The notes below the pieces were generated by a model. That model was not told the DNA's origin and made no database searches. It saw only the letters and a list, made by a program, of their open reading frames with translations. This document shows positions 9,009 to 19,892 of a stretch of 64,000 nucleotides of DNA, one piece after another (the stretch's first letter is position 1; each line of letters opens with the position of its first letter). A program made the translations under genes and the position numbers. The stretch is from Roridomyces roridus (Eukaryota > Basidiomycota > Agaricomycetes > Agaricales > Mycenaceae): contig JARKIF010000008.1 in the NCBI GenBank assembly GCA_029378245.1, positions 1,240,001 to 1,304,000 on the forward strand, in the 5' to 3' direction.

Positions 9009-11000
9009 ATGGCGTCCCAATCCTCCAGAATCGAGGAAATAATCGACACGACGCAGGAGCATCCCTCCGAATCGGACGGCTCTGACTCTGAAGTCGACAA
9101 CGCCGAGCAGGTTCCTTCCACCTCGCAAAACAAAAAGAAGAAGAAGAAGAAGAAATCGAAAGCGGCCAGAGCGCTTGCTGCGTTGCGTGGCGGGGACAAG
9201 TCCGAGATTCCTCAGGAGCTCGTGGACCGCGTGCTTGAACAGGTCAAGTCTGACGGCGCGGCCGGGAGCGAGGAGGCGAATGAGGAGCTTGTGAGGCAGG
9301 CGTTGGAGCAGATGAAGATTATGGATGTCGTCAAGGGCAAGGCTGGGCTGGGAGGGCACAATAATAAGGATTTGGGGGCGCACAAGGTGAGTTGGGTCAT
9401 TTCTTATTTTCTGTGCAACGTTCAAACCTGCGTGTTAGTTCTGGGCGACGCAACCCGTGCCGCAGTTAGGTGGGTGCTCTCCTTCGACAATTCTCCCTGC
9501 CCCCGACCGACGCGTGTTTCTCAGGCGAAGGCCCTCCGCTCGATGATGGATATATCGAGCCCTCGAAACCAAGCGAGGAAGTAAGGCAGGAGGCGTATCC
9601 CCTGCCCAAAGATTTCGAGTGGAGCACACTCGATATCAACGATCCGAAGCAGGTTGGTTGGCTGCACAATGCTACAACTGATTCTCATTCGATCCTAGAA
9701 CAAGGAGGTTTATGACCTCTTGTCCTTGAACTACGTGGAAGATGAAGATGCATCGTTCCGGTTCAATTACAGCGCCGAGTTCCTTCAATGGGCCCTCAAA
9801 CCTCCAGGTTACTTTAAAGAATGGCACGTCGGTGTACGCGTCTCTTCGAACAAGAAATTGGTGGCGTTCATTTCCGGCGTCCCAATAACGCTGCGAGTGC
9901 GGGGAAAGTGAGTTGTCCTTTCTTCTATTCTTCCAGGACGATGAACTAAAACATCTTCTAGGGTTTTCACAGCCAGCGAGATCAACTATCTGTGCATTCA
10001 CAAAAAGCTGCGCTCGAAGCGGCTTGCTCCAGTCTTGATCAAGGAGGTCACCCGGCAGTGTCATTTGAAGGGCATATTCCAAGCTATATACACTGCTGGC
10101 GTTGTCATTCCAACACCCATTTCGGTTTGCAGGTGCGAGTTTCCGTGTTTATAACCAATTCACAACTAAAGGTTTCCGCAGATACTACCACCGAGCACTT
10201 AATGTTTCCAAATTGCTCGATGTCGGGTTCACATTCGTTCCACGGAATATGACAGCTGCGAGGATGATTCGGATGAACAAGGTTCCAGATAGCACCACTC
10301 TCAGCCTACGACCCATCGAGGAGAGGGATGTCGTTGCTGTCGCGGAGCTGTTTACACAGTATATGCGGCGCTTCGACATGGTTCCTGTGATGAGCCTGGA
10401 GGATGTCCGGCACCAGTTTTTGAGCGGACAGGGGACGGGGAAAATTGGCGACGGCGGCGAGGGGCGGAGGGTGGGGCAGGTGACTTGGACGTATGTCGTC
10501 GAGGTCAGTCTATGAACCCTCTCAGACGTCTTGCTGACCTGTCTGCTCTCAGAATCCGGAGACCCACAAAATCACGGACTTTTTCTCGATCTACTACCTT
10601 CCGTCCAGCATCATCAACAGTCCCAAGCATGAGACGCTCGAGGCCGGGTATCTGTACTACTACGCTACGACCGTCGCATTCCAAGAAGGCGCGGAGGAGG
10701 ATGGACGGCTGAAGAAGCAGCTGCAGACGCTCATCGGGGATGCTCTGGTCATTGCTAATCAAGCAAAGTTGGATGTGTTCAATGCCCTCACGCTGATGGA
10801 CAATGTGAGCATACTGAAGGACTTGAAGGTGCGTTTGATCACATTTGTTACTCAAAATTGAACTGACTCGAGGATAGTTTGGCGTCGGGGATGGATTTTT
10901 AAATTTTTACTTGTACAACTGGAGGACGTCGAAGCTAGCGGGCATGTCGGACGAAGGGGATGTCAAGGCGGGGAGGGGCGTGGGAGTTGTGATGTTGTAA
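9009..11000 (+). CDS. NMT1: Glycylpeptide N-tetradecanoyltransferase
   Basis: Transfers myristate from myristoyl-CoA to N-terminal glycines of proteins such as Arf GTPases; acts in the cytosol and at ribosomes. The ATG at 9009 opens an acidic and poly-Lys tail ([10 protein letters not shown]), as in animal and fungal NMTs. The catalytic core has [83 protein letters not shown] and [15 protein letters not shown]. The C-terminus is GVGVVML, the invariant carboxylate-bearing end used in catalysis. Seven or more introns of about 50 nt. Full length, with no missing block. RAD54 starts only about 86 bp downstream on the same strand. Confidence 0.95.
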
Positions 11001-11085
11001 GCAATCAAACATGGAATGTAAACAAACAACGCGCCGCCCGCGGTATCGTGACTCAGCCGCACGCGTCTCTTTCTCCGCCGTCATC

Positions 11086-14057
11086 ATGCTGCGCCGCGCA
11101 CCAACGATGAGCGACGGCAAGTCGGTCCCCCTCGAGAGCACCAGGATCAACAAGCCCTTCAAGGCACCCACCCCGCTCGTTGGCGACCGTGTCCAGCCAC
11201 AACGGAAGCGGAAGCGGGTGTCCTACAAGGGCCAGCAGGGAGACGATGACGACGACGACGAGAATGGACCGCAGAAGAAACGAAAGAAGGACGAGAGCAC
11301 CAGGGACAAGGACGGCAACTGGCACAACGAGGAGGAGCTTCTTGCCGCTATCAAGAAATACCCCGTTTACAAACCGAAGTCGTTTGAGCAGACGCGTCGC
11401 TTTTCCATGCCCTCGATGACCAAGGATGGTCAGACGGTTGTTTTGGTGCCGACTAATATTTCGCTTGGTATCCGTCCCCCGATACAGCTCCTCCCGCGGC
11501 CATTGCATGATCCTATGGACGGCCATGCCATCGTGTTGTACGATCCGACCATCGACGATAGAGAGACGGATGAGGAGAAGAAGGAGAGGCTTCTGATAGA
11601 GGCCAAGGAGAAGGCTGCGGCAGACGCGAAGGAGAAGACGGCCGGAATGTTCAACCCCCATAAGAGTTTGAAGGACCTGCTTGGGGAGGGGAAGGAGAAG
11701 AAGAAGGCTGCTCAGAAGGTTGCAGTGGTCATTGACCCGCGATTGACCAAAGTCCTGCGTCCACATCAGGTGGAAGGTGTCAAGGTGAGTGTCTGACCAC
11801 CGTCGCGAGTGTGGAATTGACGCTGTTCAGTTCTTGTATAAATGCACGACTGGGATGCTGGTAGACAACCAGTACGGATGCATCATGGCGGACGAAATGG
11901 GTCTCGGCAAAACCCTCCAGTGCATCGCGCTTCTGTGGACGTTGCTCAAACAATCGCCTCATCCTGGTAGACCTTCCATCGAAAAGTGTATCATTGTATG
12001 CCCCTCTAGTTTGGTCAAGAATTGGGCAAATGAGCTGGGTGAGTGCCGAATCTCTCAAGTCTCTCGCAATTAAACGTTTCCCAGTCAAATGGTTGGGCAA
12101 GGACGCTATATCGGCACTGGCGGTTGATGGCAAAGGTGGCAAAGCCGAGTTGCTGGAGAAAGTTGCGCGCTGGGTTGCTGCAAGCGGCAGGAATGTGACA
12201 CAACCAGGTTCGTCTTCTGCCTTTCGTTGTTCGAACTTGACGAAATATTCAGTCATGATCGTGTCTTATGAGACGCTTCGGACTTTGTCCGCCCATTTGG
12301 CAAATTGCTCTATTGGCTTGCTTCTCTGCGATGAAGGGCACCGGCTCAAAAACTCAGGTCGGTCACGGCCATACATTTTCGAGCAATAACTCATTGAGTG
12401 TCAAAGATTCCCTGACCTTCCAATCGCTCAACTCACTGATCGTCAAACGCCGAGTCATTCTCACTGGCACTCCGATCCAGGTGAGTCCACTCTTTCTTCT
12501 CTGACCTCATGGGCTCAAGCGCTCTAGAACGACCTCTCGGAATACTTTTCTCTTCTCAACTTTGCTAATCCCAACTTTTTGGGGTCCAAGAACGACTTCC
12601 GGAAGAATTTCGAGAATCTCATCATCCGTGGACGGGATTCAGAGGCTAGCAGTGAGGTCAAGGAAAAGAGCGAGAAGAAACTCAAGGAGCTCGGCAACCT
12701 CGTCACCAAATTCATCATCCGAAGAACCAACGACCTTTTATCCAAGTACTGTTCGTATACGCCCCTGGTTTCTTCTTACAGCGGGCTCATTCTGTCATCC
12801 AGTGCCAGTCAAATATGAGCAGGTCGTCTTTTGCAAGTTGTCGGATCTTCAACTCAGCCTCTATCGGCTTTTCATCAAATCGCCCGAGATCCAAGCCCTC
12901 CTCCGTGGCAAGGACTCTCAACCTCTGAAAGCGATCAATCTCCTCAAGAAGCTCTGTAATCACCCCGAGCTGCTCAAGTTGCCCGAGGACCTCCAGGGCT
13001 GCGATGATCTCCTACCGGAGGACTTTCCCCGCTGTGATATGAACAATAAAGGCCGGGGTAAGAACGAGGTTCATTGCGAGTGGGGAGGCAAGTTCCTTGT
13101 CTTGGAAAGGTGCGTATGACCCCCGGCTTTGATCTGAAGAATCTCAACGCGATATAGATTTTTGCACCAGTTACGGACCAACACGAACGACAAGATTGTC
13201 CTGATCAGCAATTACACTCAAACGCTGGACCTCTTTGAGCGGCTTTGTAGGAGTAAAAAGTGAGTTTTCTTTTGCGTCATGACAGGTCGCTAAACGGTAT
13301 GTAGGTACGGTTTTTTCAGACTGGACGGGACTATGAGTATCACGAAGCGGCAAAAACTTGTCGATCAGTTCAACAACCCTGAAGGGAAAGAGTTCATCTT
13401 TCTTCTGAGTAGCAAGGCTGGAGGGTGCGGTATCAATTTGATTGGTGCCAATCGACTTATTTTGTTCGATCCTGGTGTGTATCCTGCTTTCTGTTGACCC
13501 AGCTCATGGATTTTCTTGTAGATTGGAACCCTGCCGCCGATCAGCAAGCCCTAGCGCGTGTTTGGCGAGATGGCCAAAAGAAAGAATGTATGTGACCCAG
13601 TGGCTTGATTGACCATATTTTCACGTCCCTCTAGGTTTCGTTTACCGGTTCATCTCGACGGGTACGATTGAGGAGAAGATATTCCAACGACAGGCAAACA
13701 AGCAGGCTCTCTCATCGGCCGTGGTGGACGAGAAAGAGGACATTGAGCGTCACTTTTCCGTCGATGCGTTGAGGAAACTGTTCCTGTTCAATGAAGACAC
13801 GCTCTGCGAGACACACGAAACGTTCAAGTGCAAGCGCTGCAGGGATGGCAAGCAGTTTATCAAGGCGGCTGCCATGTTGTACGGCGATGCGAGCTCGTAC
13901 GTTCATGTCCTCGCCTTTCAAGCGACGCGCTGATCGCCCTAGGTGGAACCACTTTACGAATGCTGAACTCAAGAACAATCACGATGATTTGCTGCGGGCG
14001 GAGGTGGGGCTATCCGAGGTCTCCTTTGTTTTCCAGTACATTTCGCATTTCGTGTAG
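11086..14057 (+). CDS. RAD54: DNA repair and recombination ATPase Rad54
   Basis: Swi2/Snf2-family dsDNA translocase that works with Rad51 in homologous recombination. The N-terminal Rad51-interacting region has RRFSMPSM and [18 protein letters not shown], close to yeast Rad54. Then follow [15 protein letters not shown], Walker [18 protein letters not shown], the DEGH motif ([12 protein letters not shown]), [37 protein letters not shown], the helicase C-terminal lobe ([20 protein letters not shown]) and [18 protein letters not shown]-terminal Cys-rich stretch (FKCKRCRDG) precedes the last exon [21 protein letters not shown] chose ATG 11086 ([13 protein letters not shown]); 11107 is also possible. 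The stop is at 14055-14057. The 3' end is partly duplicated about 900 bp downstream. Confidence 0.95.
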
Positions 14058-14151
14058 CGCTGTAAGAATGAATTCACGGACGGGGATAACTTATGTTAGT
14101 CCATCATGAATCAGCCTCACAGCCACAAAGCTCCTATTCCAAACCCCAACC

Positions 14152-14826
14152 ATGTCCAGCTCGAAAGTACATATCGCCTCACCATCGTCTCTTGGACTGA
14201 CAACACCAGAAGTTCACCGCTGCTCTAATGAATGCAAATACCTTCTTCGAACAGCACGGTATTGATCAACTTACCGAGAGCCAACTGTGCGACGCCCTGG
14301 TAGGGGTTCCCGAAGAGCAGAAGACGCAAGTCCTGTACCAGATGGAGCAGAGACTTGCGCGTATTCCTACTACGCCCTTTCTTGGAGTGCATCTCTTGCA
14401 GATTGACGCCTGTGCCCTTTGTTGACAGACGCCCAGGTAAAGCCAACTCCCGAGGCACCGCAGTCCGAGACATTCTTCACCCCACTCGAAGACAGGCTAT
14501 GGATCCGATTCTTCGCGGGCGGGGCCCTGCCTAACAAGCATTTCTTCTTCTTTGATCTCTACGACCCAGAACTACGCATTCCGAAGAATGCCCCGGACGG
14601 ATACGAATTCAAAGTAATATCACCTGCGGGTTTAGCTGGTCCCTTCGATTCGGTGGAGAGATTGGCAGGTGAGGTGCCCAAGGAGGGATTGGAAAAGTTT
14701 TGTGTGCCCATGGGGGCTACTTGCGAGCTCAAACGGCCCGGACACGCACCATTCCAATTTCAAGTTCCCTTGCGTGCACCTGCACCAGGGGTTGCTGGGA
14801 GTATTCCCAGTGCTTGCATGCAATGA
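14152..14826 (+). CDS. Unrecognised P-family protein, paralogue 3
   Basis: Third member of the family at 5.6-7.2 kb, here on the opposite strand. First exon MSSSK (ATG 14152), a 51-nt intron, then KFTAALMNANTFFEQHGIDQ and LCDALVGVPEEQKTQVLYQM with QRLARIPTTPFLG. After a second intron comes QVKPTPEAPQSETFFTPLED, then LWIRFFAGGALPNKHFFFFD and LYDPELRIPKNAPDGYEFKV. It ends in a divergent tail (GVAGSIPSACMQ). The promoter block seen before paralogues 1 and 2 is present at 14118-14140, so it was duplicated with its own 5' control region. It sits between RAD54 and a copy of the RAD54 3' end, which suggests insertion. Function unknown. Confidence 0.7.
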
Positions 14827-14875
14827 AAGCTTGTATACATGTTTCTTTTTTTTCACAACAACTTTTTTCCAAGAC

Positions 14876-14970
14876 TCATGCTGAACTCGACAACAATCAC
14901 GATGACTTGCTGGGCAGAACGAGGTCTCAGAGGGTCTCAGTATTTCGCACTTCGTGTAGCGCTTAAGAAT
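14876..14970 (+). repeat. Duplicated RAD54 3'-end fragment
   Basis: About 95 bp aligning with 13960-14067, the last exon and first 3' bases of RAD54. Shared blocks include ATGCTGAACTC, AACAATCACGATGA, GAGGTCTC, TTTCGCA and TTCGTGTAGCGCT, with several small gaps. The copy keeps the TAG stop context but is out of frame, so it is not coding. Together with the original it forms direct repeats around P paralogue 3. Confidence 0.8.
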
Positions 14971-14995
14971 TACACATAGATGATACAGAAATAAA

Positions 14996-16173
14996 TTACT
15001 CGAGAACATCGTCCCAGTCGCTCCATTGTCCGTCAGCTTCCCGCACCTCAATCTTCTCTCCCGTCGAGCCAAAATACGACGCCTTGTACCAAGAAAGCAT
15101 GTCCTCTTTCTTGAAAGGCCCAAAGACTTGGTCTGGCTGGCCAGCCGCAGGTACTCGCCACCTGTATTCGTATAGTTTGTCGCTGGAGGGTGGTACCCAA
15201 GACGCGTCGACCAAGCCGGACGAGCGCACGGAACGGACGAGCTCCTCGTAGGTTCTCGAATAGATGTCGGTATCACCGAGGGACATGATGGTCGAGGCTA
15301 GATGAGTTATACGCTCGATGGCGGATGGTTCAGAGGCGGGTTGCTTGTCGACATTCATGGCATCTGTGGCCTTTGACTTTCCGGCCCTAAAATATGGATG
15401 AGATATCGGTTCAAGTGAACGAACACGCCTACCGACTTTTTGCCAGATTTCTTGGCCTGAGTTCCCAGCCGCTGGAGGGCTTCCAAGACGGTCTCACCCT
15501 TGTTCAGCATCGCGATGAGGTCCTTCTCCAGCGCGCCCTTGCCTCCACTTTCCTCCAGTTCCTTCTCCTCTGCGCGCATCCGTTCCTCCTGTTGGCGCTC
15601 TTGCTGTCTCTTGCGCCGTTTCGCAAGCTTGATGTCCCGGTCATCAACGCCTTCCATCCAGCGGTCATGCACACCGTGTGGATCAAAGGATTTGACGTAG
15701 GTGCCGTCCTCGGTGAATTTGCCCTCCTCCATCTCATCCCGCATGTTGAACGAGGACATCTCGAATCCCATACCTGCCTTCTTCCTCCGTTCCGCGTCGT
15801 CCTCGTCTTCGGGCTCGTCCCCGTCCTCTCCTTCCGAATCAGACTCGCGAAAGACCTGGCCCTCGATGTCCCCGAGCCGGAGGTATTCCTCCTTCTTCTT
15901 CTTCGCGCCACCAGCCTCCTCCTTTTTGTCTTTCGCGTCAGTCGCAAACATATCATCGTCTTCATCGTCCTCGTCCTTCTTGCGGCTCAGAACGACACCC
16001 TCGCCATCGTCGCTCGAGTCCGAATCGTATCCTTCATTCTTGATTTTGCCTTTCCTTGACGGTTGCTCCAAGGCCGAGTCGACCTCCTCCGCGAAGTTGG
16101 CTGGGTCCTCCGAGGGGTCCAAGAAACGTGTCTTTTTCGACTTTGAGGTCGAAGCCTCGGCAGCGCGCTTCAT
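14996..16173 (-). CDS. LIN1: U5 snRNP GYF protein Lin1/CD2BP2
   Basis: U5 snRNP-associated assembly factor. The true ATG is 16173 (MKRAAEASTSKSKKTRFLDP). A very acidic and Lys-rich middle carries the family block FNMRDEMEEGKFTEDGTYVK and SFDPHGVHDRWMEGVDDRDI. One intron lies near 15389-15436, after AKKSGKK. The C-terminal GYF domain has YEYRWRVPAAG, QVFGPFKKEDMLSWYKASYF and ends GQWSDWDDVLE at the TAA 14996-14998. GYF domains bind Pro-rich ligands, and in human CD2BP2 this one contacts U5-15K/Dim1. Length and order match fungal Lin1. It is one of four splicing factors in the window. Confidence 0.92.
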
Positions 16174-16203
16174 GAGAGTGTGTTTGTTCAGGCCAAACAA
16201 GGT

Positions 16204-16234
16204 GATTATCTATTTTACGTACTACAAATATCTA
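16204..16234. repeat. Direct repeat shared with the CCT4 3' end (left copy)
   Basis: About 31 bp (ATTATCTATTTT...CTACAAATATCT) resembling 17845-17875 at roughly 27 of 31 positions. It lies between LIN1 and the unrecognised gene, whose other side is bounded by the second copy at the CCT4 stop codon. Confidence 0.5.
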
Positions 16235-16317
16235 ACGGTCTTTTATAGTTCGACAAGGTATATTTACAATGCAGAGAATGTAGGGAGAGGTGTGCAAAGA
16301 ACCCAAGCCGGTTGGAC

Positions 16318-17778
16318 TCACCAAATTTGCGACATGCGCACCTGCACCTTGACGTTAGCATCTTCATATACTGCGTCGAGGTCGGTGGAGTAGAGACGTC
16401 GTGCAAAGAGGATTACAGCCATAGCACTGATCGCCTCAGCCAGTGTCTGCTCCCCCTCGCGGACGGTTATGTCCTGGGAGTCGCCGCCATGGTGCTTCGA
16501 TAATTCACCATAGAGCCTGGAGAGCGCCAGGCGGACATCGGCGTCCTTGACATCACCCTGTGCAGTCAGTTCTGCAGTCACAGAAGCCAGGGCGGCCGCG
16601 AAGGTGACGTTCCGCTGGGGGTTGTCGTAGCTTCCCATAGCCATGTCATCGAGAATTGGCTGAACGCCGCGAGTCTTGGGCGCCGGCCCAGGGATGTCTC
16701 GAAGCCCGTCGAGCGTGCTTGTTATAATCTCTAATGACTATACAGAGGGAAACCCCCATCCGGACCGGACCCTCTGCCGGACCAAGGCTCGTTCGATGGG
16801 TTCGAGGCTTCCTATGGGGCCAATCTTTTTTCGGGTTTTAGATAGCATATTGAGACCCTCACTCCTAAATTTACAGGTAGAACTGCCGTGGCATTACAGA
16901 GATATATTTGATTCATTTTCACTCTGCCCAAATGCTGAAATGAGCCGATGCATGAAAATCTTATGGTTTTATTTGGCCAGCCAGGACCCCTGCGTGGCTA
17001 AAAATATATCCACATATAGACCTCCCAAGGCACCTCCAGCTGACCATTTCACCCGTGGGAAAATCTCTCAGTTGCCGTTGAAAACATTGATTTGGTCCGG
17101 ATGTGGGTTATTCCCAGGTTTGGTCAAACTCGATAAATGTGATGCTACTGAGTGAAGGCCACAGTTGCATGCCTTGAGAAAAATGTACAATATAGGGTGT
17201 ATCCCTACCTACCAGACACCAGTAGTACAGCACTCCCTCTCCATTCAAGCCCATGGTATAACTCCATCTTTCCTGAGCGGTCCGGATGGGGGTTTCCCTC
17301 TGTATTAGCCCCATCCATAGAATAGGGAGGGGTGTATACAGACCAACCGCGGTTTTGAGGTTGAGGTTGTTCTTTGCCATCTACAAGGAAACGCTGAGAC
17401 GGGCTTTCTGGTACTAAGGCCGTTCAGTCAGTGGACAACCGGGGCGGTGGTGCAGGCGAGGGCATACAATCCCCTCCTTGATTCTCCCCTTGGCGTCGTT
17501 GAGACCGTCGTTCAAGGTGTCAATTTTGAGGTAGAGGTCCTTGAGCGCGTCCTTAAGGGTGTCCTTGTGGATGGTGGCGAGGATCTGAAGAGTGGCCATA
17601 AAGGTAGCGGTGGACACTGTGTCGACATTCTAGTGAGTGAACATCCCGCCGGGTGGGTGAAAATCGTGCTCACAGACGCCTGGGTCGTACGAGAGCGATA
17701 TAGGGCCGGGGCCAAGTTTCGAGAGCGGCAGAGGATAGGTCGCAGAAGACGGCAGAGGACAGTGCGGACGTGGTTCAT
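16318..17778 (-). CDS. Unrecognised protein, Arg-rich N-terminus, element in intron
   Basis: No family recognised. Exon 1 from ATG 17778 encodes an Arg-rich amphipathic start (MNHVRTVLCRLLRPILCRSR), which could be a mitochondrial presequence. A GTGAGC donor and TAG acceptor join TTQAS to NVDTVSTATFMATLQILATI. The next exons give KDALKDLYLKIDTLNDGLND, MAKNNLNLKTAVGL and TLDGLRDIPGPAPKTRG, then AAALASVTAELTAQGDV and ISAMAVILFARRLYSTDLDA. The intron at 16718-17339 is 622 nt because it holds a 560-bp transposon; without it the intron would be about 60 nt. The last donor (GTGAGT after SQI) suggests one more tiny exon before 16234. The protein is mostly helical with no clear domain. Confidence 0.5.
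16743..17302. mobile_element. 560-bp MITE with TA target duplication
   Basis: Perfect 25-bp terminal inverted repeats begin CAGAGGGAAACCCCCATC at 16743 and, on the other strand, at 17302. TA dinucleotides flank both ends (16741-16742 and 17303-17304). TA duplication and simple terminal repeats are the mark of Tc1/mariner-superfamily elements. There is no transposase motif in the interior, so this is a non-autonomous copy. It lies inside an intron of the minus-strand gene at 16318-17778. The open frame crossing it on the plus strand has no family features. Confidence 0.85.
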
Positions 17779-17844
17779 TCAAATTGGCGTGAGGGCAAGA
17801 TTTCGAGGCCGATCACTGCACCGCTTCCCTATCTTGGCGCGGTA

Positions 17845-17875
17845 GATCATCTATTTTTACGTAATACAATTATCT
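17845..17875. repeat. Direct repeat at the CCT4 3' end (right copy)
   Basis: Partner of 16204-16234, with the sequence ATCATCTATTTTTACGTAAT followed by ACAATTATCT. It includes the CCT4 stop codon (TTA on the plus strand at 17870) and its first 3' UTR bases, so this side is the likely origin of the repeat. Confidence 0.5.
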
Positions 17876-19813
17876 GGCCTGGACGTAGTCGTCAATCTTG
17901 AGCAGCAAGCATACTGTCTCCGTCGCCAACTCGATCGCGCTCGTCGACACCAGCAGCGGCTGCACCACGTCCTCCTCCAGGATGTTTGATATCAGCCCCT
18001 TACGGACATTGATACCAGCCGTGCGCTCTCCGAGAGCATGACGATTCCGGAGCTCGGTCACAATCGCAATCGGGTTCAGACCGGCATTTTCTGCGAGGGT
18101 AGTGGGGATGACCTCGAGGGCGTCGGCGTATGCCTGGAAACAATACGCTTCCATGCCCTTGAGGGACTGAGAATACTGAGAAAGCAGTCGCGACACGTGG
18201 ATCTCGGGTGCGCCACCGCCTCCAATGAGCGCCCTGGCGACATGGTCAGTAAGAAAACCAAGCGCGGTCACGTTGAAGCTCACCGTTTTTTGACGAGACA
18301 CCGGACGACACAGAGAGCGTCGTGCAAGCTACGCTCGCACTCTTCCACCACGAGGTTGTTGGACCCCATCGCCAGAATGCTGACAGTCCGGCCTCGGTTT
18401 CTGACGCCAGTGATCTTGACAACCTTGGCGCCAGATTCTGAGGTTTCCTCCACCAGATCCGCATACCCCAGCTTGTCCTCCGTGAAGGCGTCAATATCGG
18501 CTATGGGCTTGCACCCAAAGCTCTTGGACAAGAACTCGATCTCGTCGCGTTCGACATCCTTGACTGCGAGGATGTTGAGCCGCTTGAGGAAGTTGAGGGA
18601 CGTGTCGTCTACTGCATCACGCAGGATCGACTTTTGGATAAGAAGGACGTTGCAGTTGGCTTTCTTGATCTTTTTGCACATGTTGAGAAGATACTGCCGG
18701 CCCTCCTTGATCACCTTGTCCATTTGCCGGTAGTCGTTGATGACCACAGTATTGTCCATCTAGAAAGAGTCAGTACGCTTGGATGCACAACGCGTGACAT
18801 ACGTCGGGTTTGGGTGCACTGAGTTGGAATTGGATAATCGCAATCTTGGCCTTTTCCACGCGCGTCGGGCCACCCGCAGAAACGATCACGTTCTGGTTGA
18901 GAACGACACCGTCGACGAGTTCCGTGTCTTCTATCGTGCCGCCAACTTTTTTGACGACGCGGATATCTCGTAAATCTACGTTGGAGGAGGTCGGGGTGAC
19001 GAGACGGGTGACCGCAGCCACAGCAATGGGGGCGAGGGTGGAAGAATATTGCGACACGATCTAAAAGAATTCCAGTTGGGCATTGCTGCGTTTGACTCCA
19101 CGTACCTTTGAGTTGAGGGAAGTGCTTGCCGCGCGTAGCAGGCTCTGCTTGTCGTTCAAATCGACCGGGGTTGACATTTCTGTGAGGTATTCAACAGCCT
19201 TTGCCGATGCTTTGAGGAAAGCTTCAGCAATGATCGTCGGGTGCATGCCCTTTTGCAGCATTTTTTCGGCAGCACCGAGGAAGGCACCCGCAAGGACGAC
19301 GACGGAAGTCGTTCCGTCTCCAGCCTCGATATCTTGTGCGGCAGAAAGATCGACCAACTGATGTAGCATAAGTCGGCGCTCGTTCATCGGGGCAATTTAC
19401 TTGCCATCTTGGCGGCTGGGTGGATGGCTTGAATGCTCTTGAGGATCGTCGCGCCATCGTTGGTGATGATGACCTCGCCCTTGGATGTCTGGATCTGAAT
19501 CGACAGAGTGGGTTGGTGAAACGAGTGTAATTTGCGCGACGCACCATCTTGTCCATCCCACGAGGTCCCAATGATGTCCGAACGGCGTCGCTGATAGCTG
19601 GACACGGTGTTGCGTTGGATAGACACGACAAAAAAGCGGAGCAGGTACCTTTTGCAGCAATCATATTGGACAGGCGCAATTCCATGGGTTTTCCCTGGAA
19701 TAAAACGCGTCAAGAGGGAAGGCAATACGAGGTAGAGGATTTGCCTTGTCATTGAAGGAGGCATTGGCGCCGGAGAGGGTCTTGGTGACGCCCTGTGCAT
19801 TTTGGGAGGCCAT
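17870..19813 (-). CDS. CCT4: Chaperonin TRiC/CCT subunit delta
   Basis: Subunit of the cytosolic chaperonin that folds actin, tubulin and WD40 proteins. Start ATG 19813 ([20 protein letters not shown]). Then [39 protein letters not shown], the nucleotide-binding [60 protein letters not shown] (a delta-subunit hallmark), [20 protein letters not shown] and a C-terminus [12 protein letters not shown]. About six short introns. The delta assignment rests on the [13 protein letters not shown] block and the INDYRQMD apical motif. It lies divergent from UFD1, with 79 bp between start codons. Confidence 0.93.
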
Positions 19814-19892
19814 GGCAGATTTGAAGCGGCGCGTTTGTTTGGCCGCTGATACAAGTGATCGCTTGCGTACGCCCTCTTTCGCTCAAACACTC

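Noticed and set aside
11053..11766. Long minus-strand frame opposite RAD54 exon 1
   Set aside because: It is antisense to a firmly identified exon; its Leu-rich translation is the mirror of Lys/Glu-rich codons.
15394..16059. Plus-strand frame opposite LIN1
   Set aside because: It mirrors the acidic LIN1 coding sequence and has no start context or motif of its own.
16676..17155. Plus-strand 159-residue frame through the TA-flanked element
   Set aside because: No transposase or other motif; it crosses the element boundary, so it is not an element gene.
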